From: Boothiomyces macroporosus
Taxonomy: Eukaryota; Chytridiomycota; Chytridiomycetes; Rhizophydiales; Terramycetaceae
Assembly: GCA_027604185.1 (NCBI GenBank)
Contig: JADGKB010000004.1
Coordinates: 248,001-312,000 of the forward strand
Direction of reading: 5' to 3'
DNA length: 64,000 nt
The notes beneath the pieces were generated by a model. That model searched no databases. It was not told the origin of the DNA and saw only the letters and a program-made list of their open reading frames with translations. The position numbers and the translations under genes were made by a program. Shown here piece by piece: positions 9,606 through 18,708 of the stretch (positions are counted from its first letter, which is position 1; the number at the start of each line of letters is the position of its first letter).

Positions 9606-10986
9606 TTATTGAAGCACAAACTCGACAGCATCACTGACACTTTTGAATTCACCACCAAGCTTATATTTCTTCATTGCTTCCTTCATTTTCGTTTTGTCTC
9701 CTCCTTGATAATACTGACTCAACAATTCGAGTACAATAATGCAATCTCGAGTATCACCAACTCTAGCTGTATTTTCCACTTTTCTGTCGCTTTTATTGAT
9801 TACTTTATGGTACAGCTTGTCTATTGTCATTGACTGTATGCTAATCTTTGGCTTTGTTATTCTAGGAGGTGGAGTATTAGATTGCTCTGCATTCATGTAC
9901 TGAGTTGGATCTTGAATTAATAGTGGTTTATAAACTGCTGGCTTAGGTTCCGTAAGATCCTCGTATTCAATATTGATATCTGTTTTCTGTCTCTTATTGA
10001 CAATTAATTCAGAGTGGCGATTAAACTTGCGAATGAGAGACCGCGATTCTTTGATTTTACCTGGTTTCATGGTTATATCTGGAGCATTTCCGGTCTCCAA
10101 ATGGTCTTCAGTAGTTGAAACCAAATCCAATAGTTTGTTTTGAGCTTCATAAATCAACTCCTGGTCAGTATCTTGATATTTAGAAAATATTTCGTGCTTT
10201 TCATTCTTTTTTTTGAAATATTTCCATGTAAAATACTCTGCAGTTAGTAATAGCAACCTACATGTTAGTATTCGGGAACCTTTCCAGAATTCGTCTTCCT
10301 TCATCTTTTCTGGGACATTTTCCTTGTACGCCTTTTCAATTCCAGGATATTCAGTAAAAATTGAATGAATAATATCCGCATCCACAACAACTTTCAAATC
10401 ACTGCCTCCTATTAAAAGGAAATACCTTCGGCGTCCATTGGTTTCACATCAGCCAACAAGATCGAGGTCGTTCCTTTCTTTTGCGAAATCTGGTACTCCT
10501 TTTGAGCTAAAAGACCCTTCTTGTTTTGCCAAAATTCTTGTTCAGTCAACACCCCCGAGATTACTGAATGAGAAACAAAGTACCCAGTTCTTTATGCAGG
10601 AATTCAAAATTATTGTCGTTTTTCAGAATCGATTTTCTAGATTCAATCTGTACTTTATCCAATTTGACTGCTAGTTTATCTTTAAGGACTTCAACTACTC
10701 TGTTCATTTGCGCTTCGGTATCAAAGTTGAATCTGATCAATTCTCCTACATCCAACTGCAGAATATACTTTTTTTTGTTGACCTGTTGTTTTTGAATTTT
10801 TACAAGTGGGATCTGAATGCTTGGCCTGCTGGTATTTTCCTCAGTCTAATTAATCTCAATGTACCTACATTAGTCACACGATTACCTAATATTAGTTATA
10901 CGCAACCTATAATTAGATTTACTTACCCATGTGAAAGCATCAGTGATTTCAATCTTTCCTCTTCGCTTTTTAAACACCCCAAACAT
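9606..10986 (-). CDS. TFB1: TFIIH subunit Tfb1/p62
   Basis: Core TFIIH subunit used in transcription initiation and nucleotide excision repair. Spliced product of 405 aa. Residues 1-~100 form the PH-like domain (start MFGVFKKRRGKIEITDAF; later NKKKYILQLDVGELIRFNF). Two BSD-type segments follow (VISGVLTEQEFWQNKKG and DIIHSIFTEYPGIEKAYKEN...EDEFWKEYF), then a charged linker and helical C-terminus ending EFVLQ. Splice regions: 10846-10926 (four intron-like units in a row), 10564-10583, 10406-10425 (or 10409-10425; NAGNAG acceptor) and 10238-10279 (two intron-like units in a row). The 42-nt block at 10238-10279 has no stop and is a multiple of three, so it could be retained; removing it restores the family spacing FWKEYF. 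The start lies 12 bp from the divergent COX10 start. Confidence 0.92.
10238..10279 (-). other. Two minimal introns joined head-to-tail
   Basis: In TFB1, a 22-nt unit (10279-10258, with actaac and ending TAG) is followed directly by a 20-nt unit (10257-10238, with actaac and ending CAG). Their junction is TAG|GT. The combined 42 nt are open in frame, so splicing, partial splicing or retention need to be distinguished by RNA. Removing all 42 nt gives the spacing expected for the second BSD domain. Confidence 0.7.
10846..10926 (-). other. Four minimal introns joined head-to-tail without exons
   Basis: Between TFB1 codons for ...AFTW and TEENTSR lie 81 nt that split exactly into four units, each starting GT and ending TAG with a branch-like motif (ctaat, ctaat, ctaat, ttaat): 10926-10907 (20 nt), 10906-10886 (21), 10885-10865 (21) and 10864-10846 (19). 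Each junction reads TAG|GT. Each unit alone has the length and motifs of a normal intron in this window. The block contains in-frame stops, so it must be removed. Confidence 0.85.
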
Positions 10987-10998
10987 TTTCCAAATTTG
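10987..10998. promoter_or_regulatory. 12-bp spacer between divergent start codons (TFB1 / COX10)
   Basis: TFB1 ATG (minus) ends at 10986 and COX10 ATG (plus) begins at 10999. The first TFB1 exon looks secure (MFGVFKKRRGK). The COX10 start gives a good mitochondrial presequence. Both promoters and 5' leaders must therefore overlap the neighbouring gene's coding sequence, or the leaders must be almost absent. Confidence 0.6.
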
Positions 10999-12018
10999 AT
11001 GTCAAGATTTCGAATCAGTAAAAATATTTCGCTTCTCAATTCAAGGACTTTACTCAACCTTCAAATAAAAAAATACAGTAGTATTAACCAGGACTTTAAT
11101 GATTTGAAATTCAAGGAAATTAAGTACAGTCCAGCGGTATACAGAGACCTTTCTAAAATGAAATTATCCGCATTTGTACTGTTAACTACAATGGCAGGGT
11201 ATGCGCTTGCTCCTGGTGTTTCTACCGCCAGTACTTTGCTATACACTTGCTTGGGAACAGGGCTGTGTATTTCATCAGCAAATGCAATCAACCAGTGGAC
11301 CGAGGTAATAGAAACTAATGTAGGTTCCATACGACGCACAAATGAGCAGAACTAGGAATAGAGTGTTGGTAAAACAAACAGTTACCCCTACGCATGCATT
11401 CATGTTTGGCACTATATCTGGTGCTATTGGCAGTGCAATATTGTTTTATATTAATCCATACTGCGGGATGCTTGGGTTGGGAAATATCATATTATACACT
11501 TGTGTTTATACTCCATTGAAGAGAGTATCAATATATAACACTTGGCCAGGTATTTCCATGTTGATATAGGGGCTGTGGTTGGAGGTATTCCGCCAATGAT
11601 TGGGTGGATAGCATGCACCGGAACTTTTGATGTTGGAGCAATATTATTAGGATTATACTTGTATGCGTGGCAATTTCCCCACTTTAATGCGCTTGCGTGG
11701 TTACTACGACCAGATTATTCCAAAGCTGGATACAAGATGATGTCTGTAATTACTCCAAAGCTAAACGCGGTCGTTTCTCTAGCTCACAGTGTATCGCTAT
11801 TCCCTCTATCTTTTGCTTTTTACTACTACGATATTGTGTCATACTGGTTCTTGCTGGACAGCAGTATCATTAATCTTTACATCACGTGGTTTTCTATCGT
11901 ATTTATGAAGAGTGGTGATCAAAGCGCTAGAAAGTTGTTTTTCGCTAGTTTGATTCATCTGCCTATTTATTTGTGTCTATTGCTCCTGCACAAGCAAGAT
12001 GAAGAAGAGAAATATTAA
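10999..12018 (+). CDS. COX10: Protoheme IX farnesyltransferase, mitochondrial
   Basis: Makes heme O from heme B for cytochrome c oxidase; UbiA-superfamily integral protein of the inner mitochondrial membrane. Product 326 aa. Introns: 11305-11323 (19 nt) and 11550-11569 (20 nt). Residues 1-~30 are Ser/Arg/Lys-rich without acids (MSRFRISKNISLLNSRT), a typical presequence. The family motif NQWTEVPYDAQMSRTRNR appears only after the first splice. It contains the Asp-rich prenyl-diphosphate site region (YDAQMxRTxNR). A second conserved block, NTWPGAVVGGIPPMIGW, appears after the second splice, followed by YAWQFPHFNALAW. Several membrane helices are visible. Presence implies a respiring mitochondrion with cytochrome oxidase. 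I chose ATG 10999 rather than upstream in-frame starts, which lie within the antisense TFB1 exon. Confidence 0.95.
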
Positions 12019-12151
12019 TAAACCGTTGTAGAGTGATAATGTTGCTCGATAGAATTCCAGATAATCCGGATTCAATTATATCCAATAAGTCCGGGACCAA
12101 AAAAGAAATATCGCGAGCTCAGACTTTTCAATTTTTCATTCCTAGATCACC

Positions 12152-15100
12152 ATGGGACAAAGACCTCCTAAATCAAAGGATGAAATATCCAGCAATAGTA
12201 ACACATATTAATATCAGGACCACTGAATAGAAGGAAATCCATGCCTGTTACTAAAAAGGAACGGAAGGTTGTCAAAAAATTTTGGACGATTGAACTTGTA
12301 AAAGAAAAGGCTTCGATTTGGGATGACTTTGAGGCAGAAGGAAAGCGCAACTCAAAGTACAGAGAGATTTCTAGCCCAATTGCCAACAGTACCTTTTTCT
12401 GATCATAGGACCAAAGAAGAACAAGAATCCAGGGAAGAATGATCGAAAAGGAAGAGATATCAACGGATCTAGAGATCAAACAGCAAACGAATCTGCTAAT
12501 AAGGCCAAGGCAAAAGGGTTCTATTTTGAATCAGATTCATCTGATCAAGAAATTGGGAGCAATCAAGATATTCAAAAAAATAGAAACGGCTCAAATACAA
12601 AACGAAATTCAAAATCAGCTCAAATTGCTGATATTACTACACCGCCTCCAAAAACTATCTACACGCCGCAACGCACATCGAAATCTGTCCGGTTCAATTC
12701 TGAAGAAAAGAATCAGGTAGGATTAGATACCCCAACAAAGAAAAAACAAGTAGATAGTGTACATAAAGACAAAAAGAAAGAAATCCCTGAACCCCAAAAT
12801 ACTCGAGTGGGGGATGAAAAGGAGAATGAGAATCTCAATTCAGTTGAAAAGAAACGAAAAAAGAAGGCAAAGTATAATAGAAAGAGAGCAAAGTCTGATG
12901 TGCTGCCACGTAAAGCAGTACTATCAGAAGATGAAATTGAAGAAACTGTAATGGAAGGAACAGTTGAACTCTTTCCAGAAGGAGAAAACTATGGTGGTGT
13001 GTGGGGTAAAAATTGGGCTTATGCTACCGATGCCGGTAAAACCTCTATTTGGGAGGATTTTACAGTGCCTGAAATATTGAATGTCGAGGGCAGAATAACT
13101 AGAAGGAAACTTAAAGGCTCTGATGAAGAAGTCAATTATTCTGAAAACAAGCCAAAGAAACTTTCCATTTCTTATGCTCAAAGGTATCGATTCAAGATGG
13201 AAAAGGAAAGAAGAGAGAGGGAAAAAAAGAAGGCACTCTCACGACGTCATTCTTTTACTGCTTTAACCGATTTGATGATGGATAATTATAATGTTAATGA
13301 TTTCAAAGAAGAAAAATATACCCTGTCATTACCGTCGCCAGAAGAAGACTTTGATTTGCCCAGTTACATCAAAATGAAAAAGAAAGCAGACCCAGAAATT
13401 TCAAATATAGACCTATATGGTAGCTGATATGCTAATTTAGATGAAATATCAGGAAAAATTACAGTTCCACCAGCTCCCAAACTAAAAAGATCTCGAAGTG
13501 TGGAGGAATTGAAATCACTACATGATTCTGATGATGATTTGCCAGAAGATTCTCAAGATTCAGTAATACAACGAAAGGAAGCTAAAGAGTATGTATCAAA
13601 AATATCAGATCTTAATTTCAAAATTACACAGACTGCAATCGAGAATGAAGATTTAATGCAGTTGGCAAAAAAAGCAATTACTAAACTGGACAAAACTGTT
13701 AACTTTGTCAAATGTAGAATTGATGATGCTGATTTTGACTATACTATTGATCCAAAATCAACCAAACTTTATTCGATTCTGACAGAATATGATGATATAC
13801 TTACAGATTTGCTACTAGATTCATTCTTTTTGAACTTTCAGACCCATAAAATGAGTCCGGATTTTGAAACTAAATGTAAAATTAGGCTAAACTAGACGCA
13901 ATTTATGCCAATCCTGATTTTGATGACGAGGAACGCATGTTTTTGGCGAGAAAGCTGGCATCATTGATCAGGGATATCAATAATGGCGTCAAGACTGTTG
14001 ACGATGTTGCTCAAATGATTACAGACTGTTTCTTTGACACAGGTGCTCTTCTTGATCCAAATGATATTCTAGTGAAGGCGACAAATGTCCTCAAAGGATG
14101 TATGCGACCTAATATTCCCCGAAGCTTAGAGGATTTCTTTGAACACTGCAAGAAATACCTCTGCATGTACCATCATAGGGCTGGGTATGAAATCGACCAA
14201 ACATTCCGTTACGAAACAAACAAAACCGAAGCGCGAGTACTTGCGACTAGGGTTTGGGAAGCGGGGGATGAAATTAAATTCATATCTGGAATTCTTGCCG
14301 ATTTAACTCCCGAGGAAGAGGAGCGATTGAACAATAGGGATTTCAGTGTCATGTTCTCATCAAAGCGAGGATGCATGTGCTTATTCACTGGGCCTGCGCG
14401 TTTTGTGAATCATGATTGCGATCCAAACTGTAACGTAAGAAATGGCTAATTTTAGTTCATTCCGGTGTATAACGGCCGTGATATTTCATTCAAGGTCAAA
14501 AAGAAGATTGAGATTGGTGAGGAGCTCACTGCATACTATGGCGACGATTACTTTGGAGAAAACAACAGAGAATGTATGTGCATGACCTGTGAAAAGTTGC
14601 AAAGAGGCCATTTTGCTCCAGTGGAAGCTCAAATAATACGGATTCTTGGGGATGAAGACTATCAAAGACCAAGGGATTTGCGCAAGAATAAGTACAGAGT
14701 TGGCTCAAACTATTATGAAGGTTACAGCGGATTCATGGAAAAAAATGAAAAAGTAGAGAAAAAGAAGCATGTTGATGTGTGTGCCAGTTGTAAAGTGGAA
14801 CTCAACAATGAAAACAGAGTACTGGAAAAGTTGGATACCTCTGTCATGTCTTGTACTCATTGTAATCGATGCTATAGACACGAGCTAATTTTCGACATTG
14901 AATGGCCGAAAAGGAAATTTGTAATTAACGTTAACATAGGTGCCTAAAAAGATCAGAACTAGGACAGAAAAGATTATAGACAGCGAATCACCTGAATTGA
15001 AGAGAGATTCGAGCATATCTCCTAAAAAGAAACGGAAGAGCGAATGGAATGGCGCTGAAGAAGTACTAGGAAAGCTACCTCCTTTGAATGTCTCTAAACC

Positions 15101-15445
15101 TACTCTGGTTTGGGTGGACCCTGACGATCCCAGTGTTCCTTTGTGGTGGCCAGCAATAATCATTCCAAATTCTCAAAGAGATGAAACTATGCCAGAGGAA
15201 CCAGAAAATGAGGACGAAATAACGATAGTTTACCTTACAACACCATTAGAATTGTAAGAGATTACTAATTTAGCTCCAATGTAAATTATGAAGACACTCG
15301 CTTATTTGATCCAGAAAGGGAGCCTTTCAAGACATTTAGCCTACATCCTGAATTTGAGAATAATCAACAAATTGCAATTGCCACTCATTATTTTAAAACT
15401 GGAGAGCTTCCCCAACGGCTCCAGTGGGAATATTTTGAAGGCTGA
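12152..15445 (+). CDS. SET9: Set9/SUV420-type histone H4K20 methyltransferase with long N-terminus and PWWP-like tail
   Basis: Spliced product of 1050 aa, seven introns of 19-21 nt. The N-terminal ~550 residues are mostly charged, Lys/Glu-rich and low-complexity, with WGKNWAYATDAGKTSIW as a notable island and possible nuclear signals. The catalytic part starts near YSILTEYDDILTDLLLDSF. It includes the SUV420 helical domain and a SET core: GARF-type sequence LFTGPARFVNHDCDPNCN, then GEELTAYYGDDYF and post-SET Cys residues ECMCMTC. A Cys pair zone (CASCKVEL...CTHCNRC) follows. The last ~150 residues have VWVDPDDPSVPLWWPAIIIP, a PWWP-like methyl-lysine reader as in fungal Set9. Role: methylates histone H4 Lys20 on chromatin. 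ATG 12152 sits in accATGG and needs no upstream exon; an earlier start cannot be excluded. Confidence 0.9.
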
Positions 15446-15643
15446 TATTTTTGCAATCTAATCTAATATAATTCGAATATGGATAACTGAAATGATATTT
15501 TTTTCTGTAACTGTTCATTCTGTTCCCCATTGTCCCCAAAGTGCTCGCATGGAGAGAAATCCACCACATGTTTTCAGCCAATCATTTTTTTGATAAAGCT
15601 GTCAATTCTTTGACATTTTTATTTCAAACTAGAATTATAACCG

Positions 15644-16421
15644 ATGGCTGACGTTAAACAACCAGACAACAAGGGGCTAACCAAAATAGTGAATGGTATT
15701 TTGTTGGCTAACTGTAGATCTCGGTAAGAGGTTTTCACAACGATCAACACCAGCCGAATTAGTACAAAAAAATATTCTTAGAGGTTTCTTTCGCTAACAT
15801 TAGAAGATGAAGCTTCTGGGGTATCAAGCTCCATCATTCAACAGAAAATGGCACTGGAAGAAGAAAAGAAGAAGGATACATTAGCAAGAAAGATCAGCAT
15901 GAGACCATCAAAAGCAGACCTGAAAGACAAGAATATTTTGAAAGGAGGTAATATCAATTGACAATAGAAGGTGATATGGAAGAAGAAGACAGTACACAAT
16001 CGCCAACAATCGAATCAAGAGCCATTCAATTAAAGTCATGTCTGAAGAAACGTCCAGATAAAGCACAACTAGAACAAAAGAATATTCTTAAAAGTACATT
16101 TGTTCTTATTTAGGCAATGGACTCAGTCCAGCCTTAGCGGCAGCACAAGAACAGTTGAAGCGATCTATCTTGGAGGATACCCTCGAAAACAAAATTCGTG
16201 ACAGACCACCAGTAGAAGAGCTAGAAGCAGCCAAGATATTAATTTTCGCCGAAACAGTCGAAGTATTGCCTACCTTTAGAAAATCTGAATATAACCGTAA
16301 ACCTGATGCTACCGCTACCTTTAAAAACTTGACCCAGCAAATGAAGGTGGATATTCGCGAAGAATTGAATAACTTTAAGAGAAGTGAAATGGATGTCCAC
16401 GAAGAAAGTAAGTTGTATTAA
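15644..16421 (+). CDS. RPEL-repeat protein (G-actin-binding, Phactr/fungal RPEL family)
   Basis: Product of 231 aa, four introns (20-22 nt). Four RPEL motifs are visible: residues 26-39 RSTPAELVQKNILR, 73-86 RPSKADLKDKNILK, 115-128 RPDKAQLEQKNILK and 159-171 RPPVEELEAAKIL. Motif 1 is split from the start codon by an intron. The C-terminal block (TFRKSEYNRKPDATATFKN, then LTQQMKVDIREELNNFK and SEMDVHEES) is the conserved tail of RPEL proteins. RPEL motifs bind monomeric actin, so this is probably an actin-dynamics sensor or regulator. No bZIP or SAP domain is present, so it is not MRTF-like. A 198-bp spacer separates it from the SET9 stop. Confidence 0.9.
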
Positions 16422-16477
16422 TGGTAGGTGTCAAGAATACTTGCTTCCACTAACTTTTTTCAATAAAAATATTATAC

Positions 16478-17100
16478 ATGGAAAAACCAGAATTGAAAAG
16501 GTTTATTTAGCGTAATAAAGATTGAAAATCCTAAGTATGGGAGACGCAGAAGTAGGAAAGAGCTGCCTGATTAAAAGATTTTGCGAAGGGAAGGTACTCG
16601 TGATTTTAGCCAGTTTATTCAAGAGTATGTAGCGACGATAGGAATAGATTATGGTGTAAAAAACTACAAAACTCACTTGGAAGATGGTAATCTGAATTGA
16701 TAGCAGTGAAAATCAATTTTTGGGACTGTGGAGGAGACGATGCGTATCTCGAAATTAGAAACGAGTTTTACAAAGATATCCATGCTGTAAATCCTCATAA
16801 TGGTAGGCGTTCCTCGTATTCGACGTCAATGATGCCGCAACATTTGAAAACCTCCACAAATGGTATGACGAGTTCCAGAAATACTCTTCAAATGAAGAAA
16901 TTGTCTTCTTTTTGGTGGGGAATAAAACAGACAAGGATTTGCGAGAAGTGAACTCGATCCAAGCAGAGGAATTGGCCTCAAAGTTCAACGCACAGTATTA
17001 CGAAACCTCTGCGCAAACTGGACTAAATGTCGAAGCCATGTTTTCGGAATTATTCCATGCAGCACTTGCAGCAAATTTCAAAGAGTACGCACAACAATAA
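16478..17100 (+). CDS. RJL-type small GTPase (DNAJC27/Rbj-like) lacking the J domain
   Basis: Product of 180 aa, four introns of about 20 nt. Splicing assembles MEKPELKRLKILSMGDAEVG with P-loop GDAEVGKS. Then follow EYVATIGIDYGV (switch I, with the RJL-specific IDYG), VKINFWDCGG, EIRNEFYKD, VGNKTD and ETSAQTG. These motifs are diagnostic of the RJL subfamily. The canonical switch-II Gln is not at its usual place (the DxxG motif here reads DCGGD), as in other RJLs that lack normal hydrolysis. The protein ends at KEYAQQ; the DnaJ domain of animal DNAJC27 is absent. No C-terminal prenylation Cys is present, as expected for RJL. One acceptor reads tagcag, allowing a 17- or 20-nt intron without frame change. 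RJL genes track with flagella in many lineages. Confidence 0.9.
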
Positions 17101-17133
17101 AATGTATTTGTATAATTCTTACACGCGTCCATC

Positions 17134-17819
17134 ATGATCATCACAAAATTATTATTACTAGTAAATCTGGTTATCTCAGTCTATCAGTTAGTTGATTCGT
17201 TCAATGTTGTAGGTTCTCCGGATCCAGGATATTTGAATGGAGTTTATAAATTATATCCTGATAGAACGATAGTAACCACTTTTTATCCAATGGCAAAAGG
17301 CGATAGAGTATTGGTATACTTGAGATATACAAACGGAGATTCTGTGACGAAAACGTATACATCTTATACTGGAGTATTTTTTCCCGCAGTCGACGATTAC
17401 TCGCAGATGACTATTCCAAACAGTAATTCCTGCTTAACTTAGGCTGGGATTTACTAAACACACAAGCAACATCATCTCAGACGGGAAATGCCACAATTAT
17501 TCTATATTATGCTGGAAAGTACCTTGAATTGCCCTACAGACAATACGCGGTCAACGATGTGGGCCAAACTAGATATGTACCTGCTAGAACAGCTGTAATC
17601 AATCTCGATCACGGTAATATATCCCTTATGGCAGGACAAATTACTTCATTCCAGTGGGCTGCTACAAAGTGTGTCTTGACAGAATGCCTGTGCTTGGACT
17701 ATATATGTTCAGATTTATGTCCAACTCAGAACTGCAATATAACTGTTAGGCTTGCATGGACAGGAACAGACTCTACTGGCCTAGCACTTAGAAGTTTTGG
17801 TAGCCATTCATTAATTTAG
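17134..17819 (+). CDS. Secreted Cys-rich protein, paralogue A of a tandem pair
   Basis: Product of 221 aa with one 20-nt intron near 17424-17443 (phase 1). A hydrophobic N-terminus (ITKLLLLVNLVISVYQL) is a signal peptide. The mature part is beta-rich by eye, with VDDYSQMTIP as the strongest stretch shared with the neighbour. The C-terminal third carries about eight Cys (CVLTECLCLDYICSDLC) and N-glycosylation sites (NIT). No catalytic motif or named domain is recognised. A cell-surface or wall-associated role is likely. It is followed 127 bp later by its paralogue with the same intron position, showing tandem duplication. Confidence 0.75.
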
Positions 17820-17946
17820 AACGTGATATCTTCCGCCTTCAAAATATATTTCAATAAACGGCATTAGACAAAACCGCTCATTCCATAATTGTTTGTTTAA
17901 ATTCAAGTTCACATTTTGTTTTTCCATTGTTTCCACGCGTCATCAA

Positions 17947-18653
17947 ATGCAGCTGCTAATCTTTCTCCTAATTGCCTTCAGTTCTTCAATCAGCGATAGC
18001 TTTTCGACAACCGGGAGTGCGAGCACTATTCCAGATCAAATGACTACTTTAGGATTTGCCAATACCTTCAATTATTCAACACAAAGGGTAACAGTAGCAA
18101 AGGGAGATTCACAGCTTTTCTTTCTTCGATGGTTTTCATATGACGGAATAGCAAGTGGGACATCTCCAAGTTCTTATACAGCAGCGTTTTCAGCAGTTGT
18201 CGATGATTACTCACAAATGGTTATACCTGCTAGTAATCCAGAGTTAAACTAGGCGTGCAATCAATAGTCCCAGCAATACCTTCAAACGGAGCATACAGGA
18301 ATATTTCTTTACTGTATTACAAGACAAACCCAACTACCTTACAAAAAACGGTTATTTGCGCTTTGGATCCACGAAGGTCGTGGATAAAGGAAAATGGTCA
18401 AGACTACGCAGTTGCAGCTAGAACAGTATTAGTAACAGTAACAAATGGTACAGCTTTATTAATTGCAGGTGTAATTGTTGGATGTGATTGGGCCCCAAGC
18501 AGCTGTGTTGGAGATCCAAGTGCCTATGTTCTAGACGCCATTTGTGCGTATCCATGTACCAATTATAATTGCAACTATAATATTACGGTAACATTTGCTA
18601 ATGATAGCTATTTTTGGCTTGGACTGGCACTGATTCATCTGGCAACTCGTTAA
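17947..18653 (+). CDS. Secreted Cys-rich protein, paralogue B of a tandem pair
   Basis: Product of 228 aa, one 20-nt intron (phase 1) placed right after VDDYSQMVIPAS, the same site as in the upstream copy. Signal peptide MQLLIFLLIAFSSSISDSFS. The C-terminal Cys cluster (CDWAPSSC, ICAYPCTNYNCNYNITV) matches the spacing of paralogue A, while the rest has diverged widely. Several NxT/S sites. Function unknown; probably secreted or attached to the cell surface. The ATG at 17947 follows an in-frame open stretch lacking earlier ATG codons. Confidence 0.75.
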
Positions 18654-18708
18654 CTAGTTATAGCAGAGATATTTTCCGATTAAAGAACACCTTTTAATTG
18701 TTTATTTG

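Noticed and set aside
10708..10998. Longer N-terminus for COX10 beginning at 10708.
   Set aside because: This part is antisense to TFB1 exons and its intron array; the ATG at 10999 gives a proper mitochondrial presequence.
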